Shown in pieces: positions 15,379-22,680 of a stretch of DNA of 64,000 bases; position 1 is the stretch's first letter; each line of letters starts with the position of its first letter. Both the position numbers and the translations under genes were made by a program. The notes beneath the pieces were generated by a model. The model was not told the DNA's origin and did not search any database. It saw only the letters and a program-made list of their open reading frames with translations. This stretch comes from a virus, in the IMG/VR virus record IMGVR_UViG_3300032006_000003, positions 1-64,000 of that record; one strand, 5' to 3'.

Positions 15379-15764
15379 TATAGTCCTCCCCTTTTTACAT
15401 TACGTCTTACATAACTACGTTTCTCTGGTCTAGTGGGGTCATACCAAATAGGTTGTGAACCTCCTAAGAACTCTAAGCAATTTACTATATGTCCTAAACT
15501 CTTAGAGAACTTATCAGTATTAGGTATCATTACAGAAGCCCATCCACCACTATCAACATACCAAGTCTCTTTAGTTTTATTGTCCTCAACAGAAACAGTA
15601 TGTAAGATAAAGGTTTTCCTTCTTCTAAGGAAACTTCTTATACGCTTCTCTGCTCCTTTAGTTCTCTTATGATTAGGATTGTATTTGATTTCTGGTTTAG
15701 GTGGTCTATTCTTTTCAATCCAATCTTCCCAAGCTGACCAATCTTTCTTCTTCTCTGTCATCAT
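15378..15764 (-). CDS. Hypothetical basic protein, 128 aa
   Basis: CGAGGAG precedes ATGATG at 15764. Trp-rich N-terminus (KDWSAWEDWIEKN), basic body. Not recognised. Confidence 0.6.
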   Translation of the reverse strand: MMTEKKKDWSAWEDWIEKNRPPKPEIKYNPNHKRTKGAEKRIRSFLRRRKTFILHTVSVEDNKTKETWYVDSGGWASVMIPNTDKFSKSLGHIVNCLEFLGGSQPIWYDPTRPEKRSYVRRNVKRGGL

Positions 15765-15882
15765 TCTCCTCGAAGTTAAATTGTAATTGTACATTAAATA
15801 AATTGTATTCTAATTTATTATACTCCTCCTTTATTTGTTCTAGTTCTTTAACTACATTCTCGAATACATTTTCTATTTGCAT
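15715..15882 (-). CDS. Hypothetical coiled-coil protein, 55 aa
   Basis: AAGGAGG precedes ATG 15882. Acidic coiled coil with Asn/Tyr repeats (EEYNKLEYNLF). Overlaps the next gene by 50 bases. Confidence 0.6.
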   Translation of the reverse strand: MQIENVFENVVKELEQIKEEYNKLEYNLFNVQLQFNFEENDDREEERLVSLGRLD

Positions 15883-15892
15883 ATAGTCCTCC

Positions 15893-15970
15893 TTAGAATC
15901 CTTGTAGTTTAGCAAAAGCCCCAAGTATACACATCCAGAAAAGAAAAGTGATTGGGTTTGTAATGTGCAT
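15893..15970 (-). CDS. Very small membrane peptide, 25 aa
   Basis: CAGGAGGTG lies at good distance from ATG 15970. The product is one hydrophobic helix (ITFLFWMCILGAFA) with short polar ends. An alternative upstream frame without a ribosome site was rejected. Confidence 0.5.
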   Translation of the reverse strand: MHITNPITFLFWMCILGAFAKLQGF

Positions 15971-16023
15971 TAAGCACCTCCTGTTTGAATTCCCTCAAGA
16001 GTAAACCCATTCGTTTTGTTTTG

Positions 16024-16485
16024 TCAACCAAGTAGCACCCTTATTTTTGGATGGTATTTCTTCCTCACTTTATCAATACGTGGAGTAGCGTCCCAATGCT
16101 TATCAGTTTTCCATCGCCTCGCACTAACAACTTTCAATGCTTTATTAAATCCTCTCCCATGCATACTACCTTCATACTTACAATAACATTGTACTACATG
16201 AGCAAACTCATGTCTAATTACTTTTCGTGCCTCTTCTATATCATACAGTATCCATGAAGATAATTCAATAATACTTTCTTCTTCTGAGTAATACCATGTC
16301 TGTCCTGCTGTATTAACTCCACAAGTATCAGTAACTATTAACTTAGTTACTGGATTATTAAGAGGTATAGTATTTAAGACTTTAGATACTCTAGGTATTA
16401 TTAATAACTCTCCTAAATACTCAGCAAGTTTTAAGTACACCTCCACTTCTTTTGGATTCATCTTATATCTTTGATAGTGGTTCAT
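16024..16485 (-). CDS. SprT/HExxH-type zinc metallopeptidase-like protein, 153 aa
   Basis: First gene after leader E; AAAAGGAGG lies 11 nt before ATG 16485. HEFAH (residues 92-96) gives the HExxH zinc site, preceded by YDIEEARKVIR and followed at a distance by a histidine (MHGRGF), like SprT-family phage peptidases. The substrate is unknown; a role in cleaving DNA-bound proteins is known for SprT relatives. Confidence 0.75.
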   Translation of the reverse strand: MNHYQRYKMNPKEVEVYLKLAEYLGELLIIPRVSKVLNTIPLNNPVTKLIVTDTCGVNTAGQTWYYSEEESIIELSSWILYDIEEARKVIRHEFAHVVQCYCKYEGSMHGRGFNKALKVVSARRWKTDKHWDATPRIDKVRKKYHPKIRVLLG

Positions 16486-16493
16486 TGGCTTTT

Positions 16494-16558
16494 CGCCCTC
16501 CTTTTTGCTTGACCCCCTCATGTTACCACGAGCCAACCACCACCACAAGGTGTGCCAT
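16494..16558 (-). promoter_or_regulatory. Conserved CCACCTTGTGG leader, copy E
   Basis: Core 16543-16552, followed by TGGTTGG, GTAACATG, CAAGCAAAAAGGAGG. It occupies the minus side of the divergent region between the peptidase and the plus-strand island. Confidence 0.55.
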
Positions 16559-16581
16559 ATAAGTAACTTTAAGTATCTAGC

Positions 16582-16591
16582 TAGTATAATA
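16582..16591 (+). promoter_or_regulatory. TAGTATAATA promoter-like box upstream of the HNH gene
   Basis: Exact copy of the 10-mer that precedes several structural genes. It lies 20 nt before the AAGGAGG-ATG of the HNH gene; no clear -35 box. Confidence 0.55.
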
Positions 16592-16611
16592 TATATGTAA
16601 GGAGGTTATAT

Positions 16612-16983
16612 ATGGATACGTGGCAGACAAGAAAATGGGGTACTGCCCCCATGCAAGGCAGTCCAGTAATTCGGAAAACACGATCTCTTTCCGAGTACTT
16701 TAATAATTCGGTTCCGATGCAATCTGATAAACTAAAAATTAGAATGATCAAGGAAGGCTACTTAGAACCTGAATGTTCTGAATGTGGTATGGATGAATGG
16801 AACGGAGAAGAGATGCCCTTACAATTAAATCATATTGATGGTGATAATACTAATAATAGTTTGAAGAACCTTAATCTACTATGCCCTAACTGCCATGCTC
16901 AGACGGAGCATTGGCGAATGAAGGATGAACATAAAGGGCAGGAAATAAATGATTCTAAGGAAAATCGTAATATTGATACATAG
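16612..16983 (+). CDS. HNH endonuclease, 123 aa
   Basis: C55-x2-C58, LNHIDGD (His74), NNS (residues 82-84), then C91-x2-C94-H95 make the classical HNH beta-beta-alpha metal fold with structural zinc. It is a free-standing, possibly homing-type nuclease. First gene of the only plus-strand group, with its own promoter-like box and AAGGAGG. Confidence 0.85.
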   Translation: MDTWQTRKWGTAPMQGSPVIRKTRSLSEYFNNSVPMQSDKLKIRMIKEGYLEPECSECGMDEWNGEEMPLQLNHIDGDNTNNSLKNLNLLCPNCHAQTEHWRMKDEHKGQEINDSKENRNIDT

Positions 16984-16997
16984 GAGGTGATTCCGAA

Positions 16998-17231
16998 ATG
17001 AATTCTACAGGACTAATAAATTTAATTATGCTATACTTTAAAATGAATGGAAGCGTTCATGGTAATGCAAAAGCGGTTCTTTCCGAAGGGATGGACATTA
17101 TTAACATAATGACTGAAGCATTAAAGGACAATAAGATAACAATGGAAGAGAAGAAAGCCCTTACTAAAGAACTGCGAGAGTTCAGTAAGGCAGCAATAAA
17201 GCTTATAGACGATATACAAATCCCTAAGTAG
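16998..17231 (+). CDS. Hypothetical helical protein, 77 aa
   Basis: AGGAGGTG before ATG. All-helical, with KITMEEKKALTKELREF. Similar small proteins sit near phage lysis or membrane genes, but this is not enough for a call. Confidence 0.6.
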   Translation: MNSTGLINLIMLYFKMNGSVHGNAKAVLSEGMDIINIMTEALKDNKITMEEKKALTKELREFSKAAIKLIDDIQIPK

Positions 17232-17262
17232 AATTAGACTTGATAAGAATAGAGGAGGGTAG

Positions 17263-17706
17263 ATGAAGGATCGACAGTATTATATCTTCTGGGGGGCAGC
17301 CGTAGCTATATTCACAGTCTTAATGGCGAGTAGCGTAGTAGGATTACAGATTTGGTTAGCTAATCAGACAGTCTCTTGTCCTATGCCCCCTGCTACTACG
17401 ATTACCGTAGAGGAGATTCCTATATCAATAAAGACTTATGAGGCAGATAGAACCTTGTCTCGTCCTGAGAAATGGATAGACCCGGAGAATCAAACCATTC
17501 ATTATATCTATGCAGATGGTAGTGGACGATTGATTCCAATGTATGGAACGGTTCCACCTGTATGGTATGAGAATATGTTACAAGCATACAGGAATCTACA
17601 TGGGGAACAGATGCCCCAAGAGATTGTAGAGGCAGTTCCGTGGGAATGGAAAGCGGCAGTAATGCCTCAAGTTAAACCTTTACCAGAAGGTGGAAAACCG
17701 AATTAA
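17263..17706 (+). CDS. Membrane-anchored protein, 147 aa
   Basis: One hydrophobic helix at residues 9-32 (FWGAAVAIFTVLMASSVVG), then a Pro-rich outer domain with three Trp. Likely type II membrane protein. No peptidoglycan hydrolase motif seen. Function unknown. Confidence 0.65.
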   Translation: MKDRQYYIFWGAAVAIFTVLMASSVVGLQIWLANQTVSCPMPPATTITVEEIPISIKTYEADRTLSRPEKWIDPENQTIHYIYADGSGRLIPMYGTVPPVWYENMLQAYRNLHGEQMPQEIVEAVPWEWKAAVMPQVKPLPEGGKPN

Positions 17707-17717
17707 GGAGGAATGAA

Positions 17718-17936
17718 ATGGCAACGATGGAACGACAATGTATTAATAAAGATTGTGCAGATTGGAAAAAAGTGGTAGATATAGACACTTCGTGGAATGG
17801 TGGATGTTCTACATGTCAAGGTGACCTTCCGTTGAAATCAGACATTGACCAAACAGAAGCTGAACGATTAGCGATTAACCCCAATTATGTGAAAAACTCA
17901 ATGCCCTATGGATTTGAAAACGAAGGGCATACATAA
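17718..17936 (+). CDS. Small zinc-ribbon-like protein, 72 aa
   Basis: Cysteines in C-x4-C and C-x2-C spacing (CINKDC, CSTC) suggest zinc binding. AAGGAGGAA site. Function unknown. Confidence 0.6.
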   Translation: MATMERQCINKDCADWKKVVDIDTSWNGGCSTCQGDLPLKSDIDQTEAERLAINPNYVKNSMPYGFENEGHT

Positions 17937-17939
17937 GTA

Positions 17940-18356
17940 ATGGATATCAAAAACATGAAAGTATCTATAGGTATTGTTATTGCTATAATAGCACAGGCGT
18001 TTGGCATTATTTGGTATGTCGCCCAGCTTGACAGCACAGTAAGTAACTTAGATACTACTGTAATAGAACTACAAGAATCTGCTACTACAGTTGATGTAGC
18101 TGTTCTTGAAAAGGATGTCGCTAATATAAAAGAAAGGATAGATGCTATACTAGAGGATCGCTATGATCCTTCTGGACTAGAAGAATTAATAGATGAAGTT
18201 GAGGGTCGAGTAGATAAATTAGAGACTATGGATGCATTGATTGAGAATGAGATGCGAACCATTATGTCTGATCATTCCAGCTTCAATGATATATTAAAAG
18301 ATATGGGCAAAAGTGGTTACGGAGATAATAGGACTTATGGTGGATACGGAGACTAA
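17940..18356 (+). CDS. Membrane-anchored coiled-coil protein, 138 aa
   Basis: Hydrophobic helix at residues 8-27, then a long coiled coil (DSTVSNLDTTVIELQE ... LEELIDEVEGRVDKLE) and a Gly/Tyr-rich tail. The shape fits spanin- or XhlA-like proteins; a lysis role is only a guess. Confidence 0.6.
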   Translation: MDIKNMKVSIGIVIAIIAQAFGIIWYVAQLDSTVSNLDTTVIELQESATTVDVAVLEKDVANIKERIDAILEDRYDPSGLEELIDEVEGRVDKLETMDALIENEMRTIMSDHSSFNDILKDMGKSGYGDNRTYGGYGD

Positions 18357-18498
18357 CGAAAACTTTGAATTAATGTGTACTAATAGATACTGTTACGTAT
18401 ATAAAGTATTGCAATTGATTCCGAAAGATATGTCAATCATATGCCATAATTGTGGCTTTGATTTAGAATCTTGGAAAGGAAATGGAAAGGTAAACTAA
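18337..18498 (+). CDS. Small zinc-ribbon protein, 53 aa
   Basis: AGGA lies 5 nt before ATG 18337. C-x5-C and CHNCG pairs. Overlaps the previous gene by 20 bases and ends the plus-strand island, facing a minus-strand gene. Confidence 0.6.
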   Translation: MVDTETNENFELMCTNRYCYVYKVLQLIPKDMSIICHNCGFDLESWKGNGKVN

Positions 18499-18514
18499 CT
18501 TTCTATACAGTATT

Positions 18515-18757
18515 TCAATTATTTGTTTTAACATTTGATGTTACTTCATCCATTGTAAATAAGGGGCGTTGCCCTGTTAAATCTTTTATATATGCTAATG
18601 CTTCATGTAAGTCTTCAAACTTCTCTTCTCTTGTATGGTATATCTTAGTTACATCTGATAATACATTGACTGATATCTTACCCTTATCCGTTACTGCTAT
18701 CCACATTTTGTTTCCGTCCTTGGTAAAAATAAGACTGTCATTAGGATGTGCTACCAT
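18515..18757 (-). CDS. Hypothetical protein, 80 aa
   Basis: GGAGGTT site. Beta-rich N-terminus and helical centre (FEDLHEALAYIKDL). Not recognised. Convergent with the plus-strand island; no clear terminator between them. Confidence 0.65.
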   Translation of the reverse strand: MVAHPNDSLIFTKDGNKMWIAVTDKGKISVNVLSDVTKIYHTREEKFEDLHEALAYIKDLTGQRPLFTMDEVTSNVKTNN

Positions 18758-18768
18758 ATAACCTCCGT

Positions 18769-18969
18769 TTATGTTGCTGGTTTCTCCACCTCGATTAATG
18801 CTTGCGTTGCATCCTGTACCTTACATAACCTACAACGCCGCCATGTAATCTTAGCCTGATATTTGACATCTAAGTTATTTAATTGAAGAGAGAAGCTACC
18901 TTTAGCAGCTGGGTTCTCATCACATATAATACAATGGGATACAATATACTTATGTAATTCCACAGTCAT
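18769..18969 (-). CDS. Zinc-ribbon protein, 66 aa
   Basis: CIIC and CRLC pairs about 35 residues apart with histidines nearby. GGAGAA site. Function unknown. Confidence 0.65.
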   Translation of the reverse strand: MTVELHKYIVSHCIICDENPAAKGSFSLQLNNLDVKYQAKITWRRCRLCKVQDATQALIEVEKPAT

Positions 18970-18978
18970 ACCATTCTC

Positions 18979-19449
18979 CTATACTTTATTTCTGCTTACA
19001 GTTAAGTTAGATTGAGGTCCAATATCATATTCAAGTAATGCTGGAAGTATCTTTGGAGATTTGCTAGGATTAATCATTGCTTGGCTTGTTAACGTTTTAG
19101 ACCCGCCTTCAAATTCAATTTTTCCTCCGCCATCTCCACCACTACTGCCTGAACTACTCCCCCCTGTTATAGCTTTAAAAACTTCAATAGCCTTTTCCAT
19201 TTTATCCTGATAGCCTGAATTAAAATCATCAACCTCAAAGTCTGTGTCTGTTCCGGGTTTAAATGTAGGAACTACTTCCTGATTCGTAGATAGATTTGCT
19301 ACTTGACTCGCTACATTTTTTGCGTTTGAAGGGGCCTCTTTAGGCTGCTGCCTTATATAATTTATGCCTGCTTGTACACCACCGCTACCTCCTGAAGTTG
19401 AAGGACCTGTAATCGCTTTATTAATTCCAAATGTTTTACGTACATTCAT
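18979..19449 (-). CDS. Gly/Ser-rich probable virion protein, 156 aa
   Basis: Low-complexity, with two related blocks: NKAITGPSTSGGSGG and FKAITGGSSSGSSGG. The KAITG repeats share the hydrophobic-x-K-A pattern of neighbouring head proteins. Likely disordered minor structural protein; not recognised. Confidence 0.55.
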   Translation of the reverse strand: MNVRKTFGINKAITGPSTSGGSGGVQAGINYIRQQPKEAPSNAKNVASQVANLSTNQEVVPTFKPGTDTDFEVDDFNSGYQDKMEKAIEVFKAITGGSSSGSSGGDGGGKIEFEGGSKTLTSQAMINPSKSPKILPALLEYDIGPQSNLTVSRNKV

Positions 19450-19616
19450 TCGCTATTTACTCCACACATACAGTTACCTCCACAAGGACATCCATTCATT
19501 GTAAAGTCAGCACATTGATCACACTCACAATCACCAGTACATAAACATATAGATTCTTCTATACATATACATATTTCACTATCAATATCACATATACATT
19601 CCGTTGTTATATTCAT
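19446..19616 (-). CDS. Metallothionein-like cysteine-rich protein, 56 aa
   Basis: The 56-residue product has 13 cysteines (23%), arranged mainly as C-x-C pairs (CIC twice, CLC, CEC, CPC, CMC), with Asp/Glu between. This is the composition of metallothioneins, which bind Zn, Cd or Cu in clusters. Both ends are coupled: its ATG overlaps the stop of 19613-20266 as ATGA, and its TGA overlaps the next ATG. No aromatic residues except one Phe. Not similar by memory to a named family, so the function is inferred from composition only. Confidence 0.6.
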   Translation of the reverse strand: MNITTECICDIDSEICICIEESICLCTGDCECDQCADFTMNGCPCGGNCMCGVNSE

Positions 19617-20266
19617 TGTTGTTTCCTTCTCCCACGAAAATCTAATCCACGACTCTCGTTAAACTGTTTTCTTTGATACTCTTCTTCCATCTGATTTACG
19701 GCATCTTCTGTGGGTTTGCCCGGATTGATTCCAGTACTTCTTACATACGCTTCAAAACCCCGTCGTCGTTGTCTTGTTCGTGCCTCAGTTATCTTAGAAC
19801 GATCATCTTTAGGTTTGCGTCTTGATAAATCTCGTAGTTCAAACCGATGATCTCGCATGGAATTAATATTAACTTCATCTTCCATGTATGGGGTTTCTTT
19901 CATTGCATCTCGTACATGTGTTAATAATTCATCAGGATGATATGAATCGTTTAATGCATCTCTCCATCTAACTCCTTTTTCTGCTAAAGGATTTTGCATA
20001 TTAGATAGGTCTGCTTCATTTCCTGCGATATGCCTAAAATTACGAATCCCTGTCAATAAAGTTTGCGGGGTTCCTTCGTAAATATTATTTTTATATTCTT
20101 CATGTTGTGGACCGAAATCTTCTTTATCTGAAATACGTAACGTATAATCTTTATCAGGATGTAACTCCCGTGGGTCATAACGCATTTTTCCTTTTGCCAT
20201 AGCAACCCCCAATGATTTTCGTAATCTTCGGTTCCTTGCTTTTCGTAAGGCTACGTATCTTTTCAT
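19613..20266 (-). CDS. Basic hypothetical protein, 217 aa
   Basis: Arg/Lys-rich N-terminus (RKARNRRLRKS) and C-terminus (RGRRKQQ). Mostly charged, likely disordered or DNA-associated. Sits in the head-gene series, so may be a minor virion protein. Confidence 0.6.
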   Translation of the reverse strand: MKRYVALRKARNRRLRKSLGVAMAKGKMRYDPRELHPDKDYTLRISDKEDFGPQHEEYKNNIYEGTPQTLLTGIRNFRHIAGNEADLSNMQNPLAEKGVRWRDALNDSYHPDELLTHVRDAMKETPYMEDEVNINSMRDHRFELRDLSRRKPKDDRSKITEARTRQRRRGFEAYVRSTGINPGKPTEDAVNQMEEEYQRKQFNESRGLDFRGRRKQQ

Positions 20267-20279
20267 TTATGTTTAACCT

Positions 20280-20432
20280 CTATTCACTTTCAAGTACTTT
20301 CATTCCTAATGCAATAATACCACCAGTACAGCCCGTCGCAATTTCATTCATTCCATAGTATAGACCTACTCCTGAGAGTATACCTAGTACTATTATCGCC
20401 ATAAATATCTGTGGTCTTAATTTCCCCATCAT
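20280..20432 (-). CDS. Small two-helix membrane protein, 50 aa
   Basis: AGGAGAGG before ATGATG at 20432. Two hydrophobic segments (FMAIIVLGILSGVGLYYG and CTGGIIALGM...) fit a small two-span protein. A holin is possible; no other lysis gene supports it. Confidence 0.55.
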   Translation of the reverse strand: MMGKLRPQIFMAIIVLGILSGVGLYYGMNEIATGCTGGIIALGMKVLESE

Positions 20433-20443
20433 TATATCCTCTC

Positions 20444-20545
20444 CTAATACCACCTATCATATCTTGGTGGTTGCTTCTTCTCCCCTACATTTTCAATCTC
20501 TTCCCAATATTTAACTGAATCATATGATCTATCTCTAGTAGTCAT
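20444..20545 (-). CDS. Small hypothetical protein, 33 aa
   Basis: GGAG lies 10 nt before ATG 20545. Polar, Tyr/Arg-rich (MTTRDRSYDSVKYW). Fills the gap between 20432 and 20581. Confidence 0.45.
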   Translation of the reverse strand: MTTRDRSYDSVKYWEEIENVGEKKQPPRYDRWY

Positions 20546-20580
20546 GGCGAACCATCTCCATAGAGATCGCAGGACTCTTA

Positions 20581-22653
20581 TCATTTATAGTTCCTTCTCC
20601 TATCAATATTTTTGGCAAGGGAAACCATTGTATCGTACATGCCATCTAATGTCTTATATAATTTCTGCATCTTCTCAGGACCTGATACTATTGATCGTCC
20701 GCCCCGTTCTCCCATCCACTTATCATATTTATCTTTTGTCTGTTTAGCCTTCCTTTCTTTAGCACGATCTGGATGTTGTCTATAAGCCTCTCTAGCCTTC
20801 TGTTCTTCTCGTTCACGATCCCTGTTTGTGTTACCTATTCTACCTTCTTCATAGTAAGAACCCTCACCATGTCTTTCAGAAAGCAATCGTCCTCGATCAT
20901 CTGTTTGTTCTTCAATAGGTTTCTTCGCTTCTCTAGACCTTCGTTCTACTTCTCTCCGATGGCTAGGATGGCTATCGCCCCATATCTGATCATCCCATCC
21001 TCCTTTATCATCCCAATCTTCTTTTACAGCATCTCCCACATCTGCATATATTGTATCTGACCAATCTCGTGTCTGTCTTCCAACTGGTCCTTCTCTTTTT
21101 CCTGTTGGGGCAGTAGGTATACCCTGTAGAAACGCATCATCAGGATATTGATCTTTTAATCCTTGTGTAGCCATCATACCACCAGATGTCCGATTCGCAT
21201 GACTATCCAAAAATTGTGGGTTTCCTTCCTCTGGAGAATCGTCACCCTTCTTTCCTTTAAAAGGATTCCAATCTTTCATCATTTGAGCAGCCATAACATA
21301 TTGTTTCAATAGTTTTTGAGAAGCGTAACTATCTATCCCTGTATCAGGAGCCTGCTTATATAATTTAAGTAATCGTTTAGTTAATGACATTGTTTCTTTG
21401 CCCTCCCTATTAGTAGCCTTTGGTGATTTAGAATAAGACGGAGCATCTTCATCATTAATCTCCGCAATCATTTCACTATTCTCTGCAACAATCCACGGTG
21501 GTTTATTATGCATGACCACACCCTTACCATCAGTCTCCACTTCTGCGTAACGTTGATATCGTCCAGCAGCAGGATCAATCTCTGATGGGAAGCCATACTC
21601 TCGTAATAGATGATCATGTTCCCGTTTCCGTGCTTCATAGTTATGTAATGTAGTAAAGGACTCTCCCGTTTTTAATGGGTCTTTCCCGGATGATTTGCCA
21701 GTAGCCTTAGTATTTTTGTGATTTATGTCAAAGTCTACTTTTTGTTTCAATAGTTTTTGTGATGGATGGTTAGCATCATAATGCGCTTCAGGATTTTCTC
21801 CTTGTCGTTGTCGTAGTGCTTCATTAGCAGCTGAAAAATCCAGCTTGATTTTCCCGCCTTTTTTAGCAGGACCTCTACCTCGCATATCTTGAATTTCTTC
21901 CGCACTTAATTCAGGAAACTGTTCTTCATATGCTTTATCTGGACCTTTAGGAAAATGTCTTGCTAAAGCATCCTCAAGATGTCGGGAGCCTCTCCTTCTT
22001 TTTCCACCAAAATCTTTTGACGGACCTTCACCTTCAACATCAATAGAAGGATTTCTTTTTTTAGCCCTATCGTAAGCAGATTCTTTCTCCTCATGTTCCT
22101 TCAATAGTTTCAGAAACTTTTCTACATTGGGGTCCCTACTACTTCCCTCATCATATGCTGAGTAAGGAGAATCTGGAGTCCAAGGTTTAAATTTTCTTTT
22201 CCCCGGTATTTGACTCTCAGGCATCTCAACAACATTGCCTTCATTTGTTTCAAGCATTGCTATTCGTTCTTCTTGAGTTGGCTTACTAGGATTCCTATTT
22301 GAAAGTTCTTCATACTCTCGTATCAAAGCTTCTTCTAAAGTCTCACCGGGTCTTCGGTTCCCCTTCAAACCACCCTTCAAAAGTTGATTTGCTCTAGCAA
22401 AAGACTTCAACATTTCGGTAGAGAATACCATATTCTGCATTCCTCCCCCTCGTCCTCCTCGTCCTGCCATAGTTTCGTCATGCATAGGACCACCTTGCCC
22501 CATATCTTTAGGTTTACGAACCCAATGTCCAATAGCAGCAGAGTCCATTCCTAGTTGCCGATAATTTTCTTCGGTTACTAAGTCGTGAGTATCTGCCGAA
22601 GGTAAACCTTCTTTCGCAGTATATTTACTTCCTCTTCGTTGTTTTCCCGGCAT
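20581..22653 (-). CDS. Large charged disordered protein of the head module, 690 aa
   Basis: Highly charged, Gly/Arg/Glu-rich, without a visible globular domain. Contains two copies of SQKLLKQ, plus MLKSFARANQLLKGG and RLLKLYKQA, all variants of the hydrophobic-x-K pattern in neighbouring virion proteins. Plausibly an internal head or scaffold-type protein processed by the protease. GGAGGT site. Family not recognised. Confidence 0.6.
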   Translation of the reverse strand: MPGKQRRGSKYTAKEGLPSADTHDLVTEENYRQLGMDSAAIGHWVRKPKDMGQGGPMHDETMAGRGGRGGGMQNMVFSTEMLKSFARANQLLKGGLKGNRRPGETLEEALIREYEELSNRNPSKPTQEERIAMLETNEGNVVEMPESQIPGKRKFKPWTPDSPYSAYDEGSSRDPNVEKFLKLLKEHEEKESAYDRAKKRNPSIDVEGEGPSKDFGGKRRRGSRHLEDALARHFPKGPDKAYEEQFPELSAEEIQDMRGRGPAKKGGKIKLDFSAANEALRQRQGENPEAHYDANHPSQKLLKQKVDFDINHKNTKATGKSSGKDPLKTGESFTTLHNYEARKREHDHLLREYGFPSEIDPAAGRYQRYAEVETDGKGVVMHNKPPWIVAENSEMIAEINDEDAPSYSKSPKATNREGKETMSLTKRLLKLYKQAPDTGIDSYASQKLLKQYVMAAQMMKDWNPFKGKKGDDSPEEGNPQFLDSHANRTSGGMMATQGLKDQYPDDAFLQGIPTAPTGKREGPVGRQTRDWSDTIYADVGDAVKEDWDDKGGWDDQIWGDSHPSHRREVERRSREAKKPIEEQTDDRGRLLSERHGEGSYYEEGRIGNTNRDREREEQKAREAYRQHPDRAKERKAKQTKDKYDKWMGERGGRSIVSGPEKMQKLYKTLDGMYDTMVSLAKNIDRRRNYK

Positions 22654-22670
22654 GACTTACCTCCTATGGT

Positions 22671-22680
22671 TATTATACTA
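22671..22680 (-). promoter_or_regulatory. TAGTATAATA promoter-like box
   Basis: Exact 10-mer overlapping the stop codon of the 22673-24370 gene and about 20 nt before the 22653 start. Confidence 0.45.

Noticed and set aside
15893-16018. Alternative 33-codon frame starting near 15996
   Set aside because: No ribosome site; the 25-codon frame at 15970 has a strong AGGAGG.
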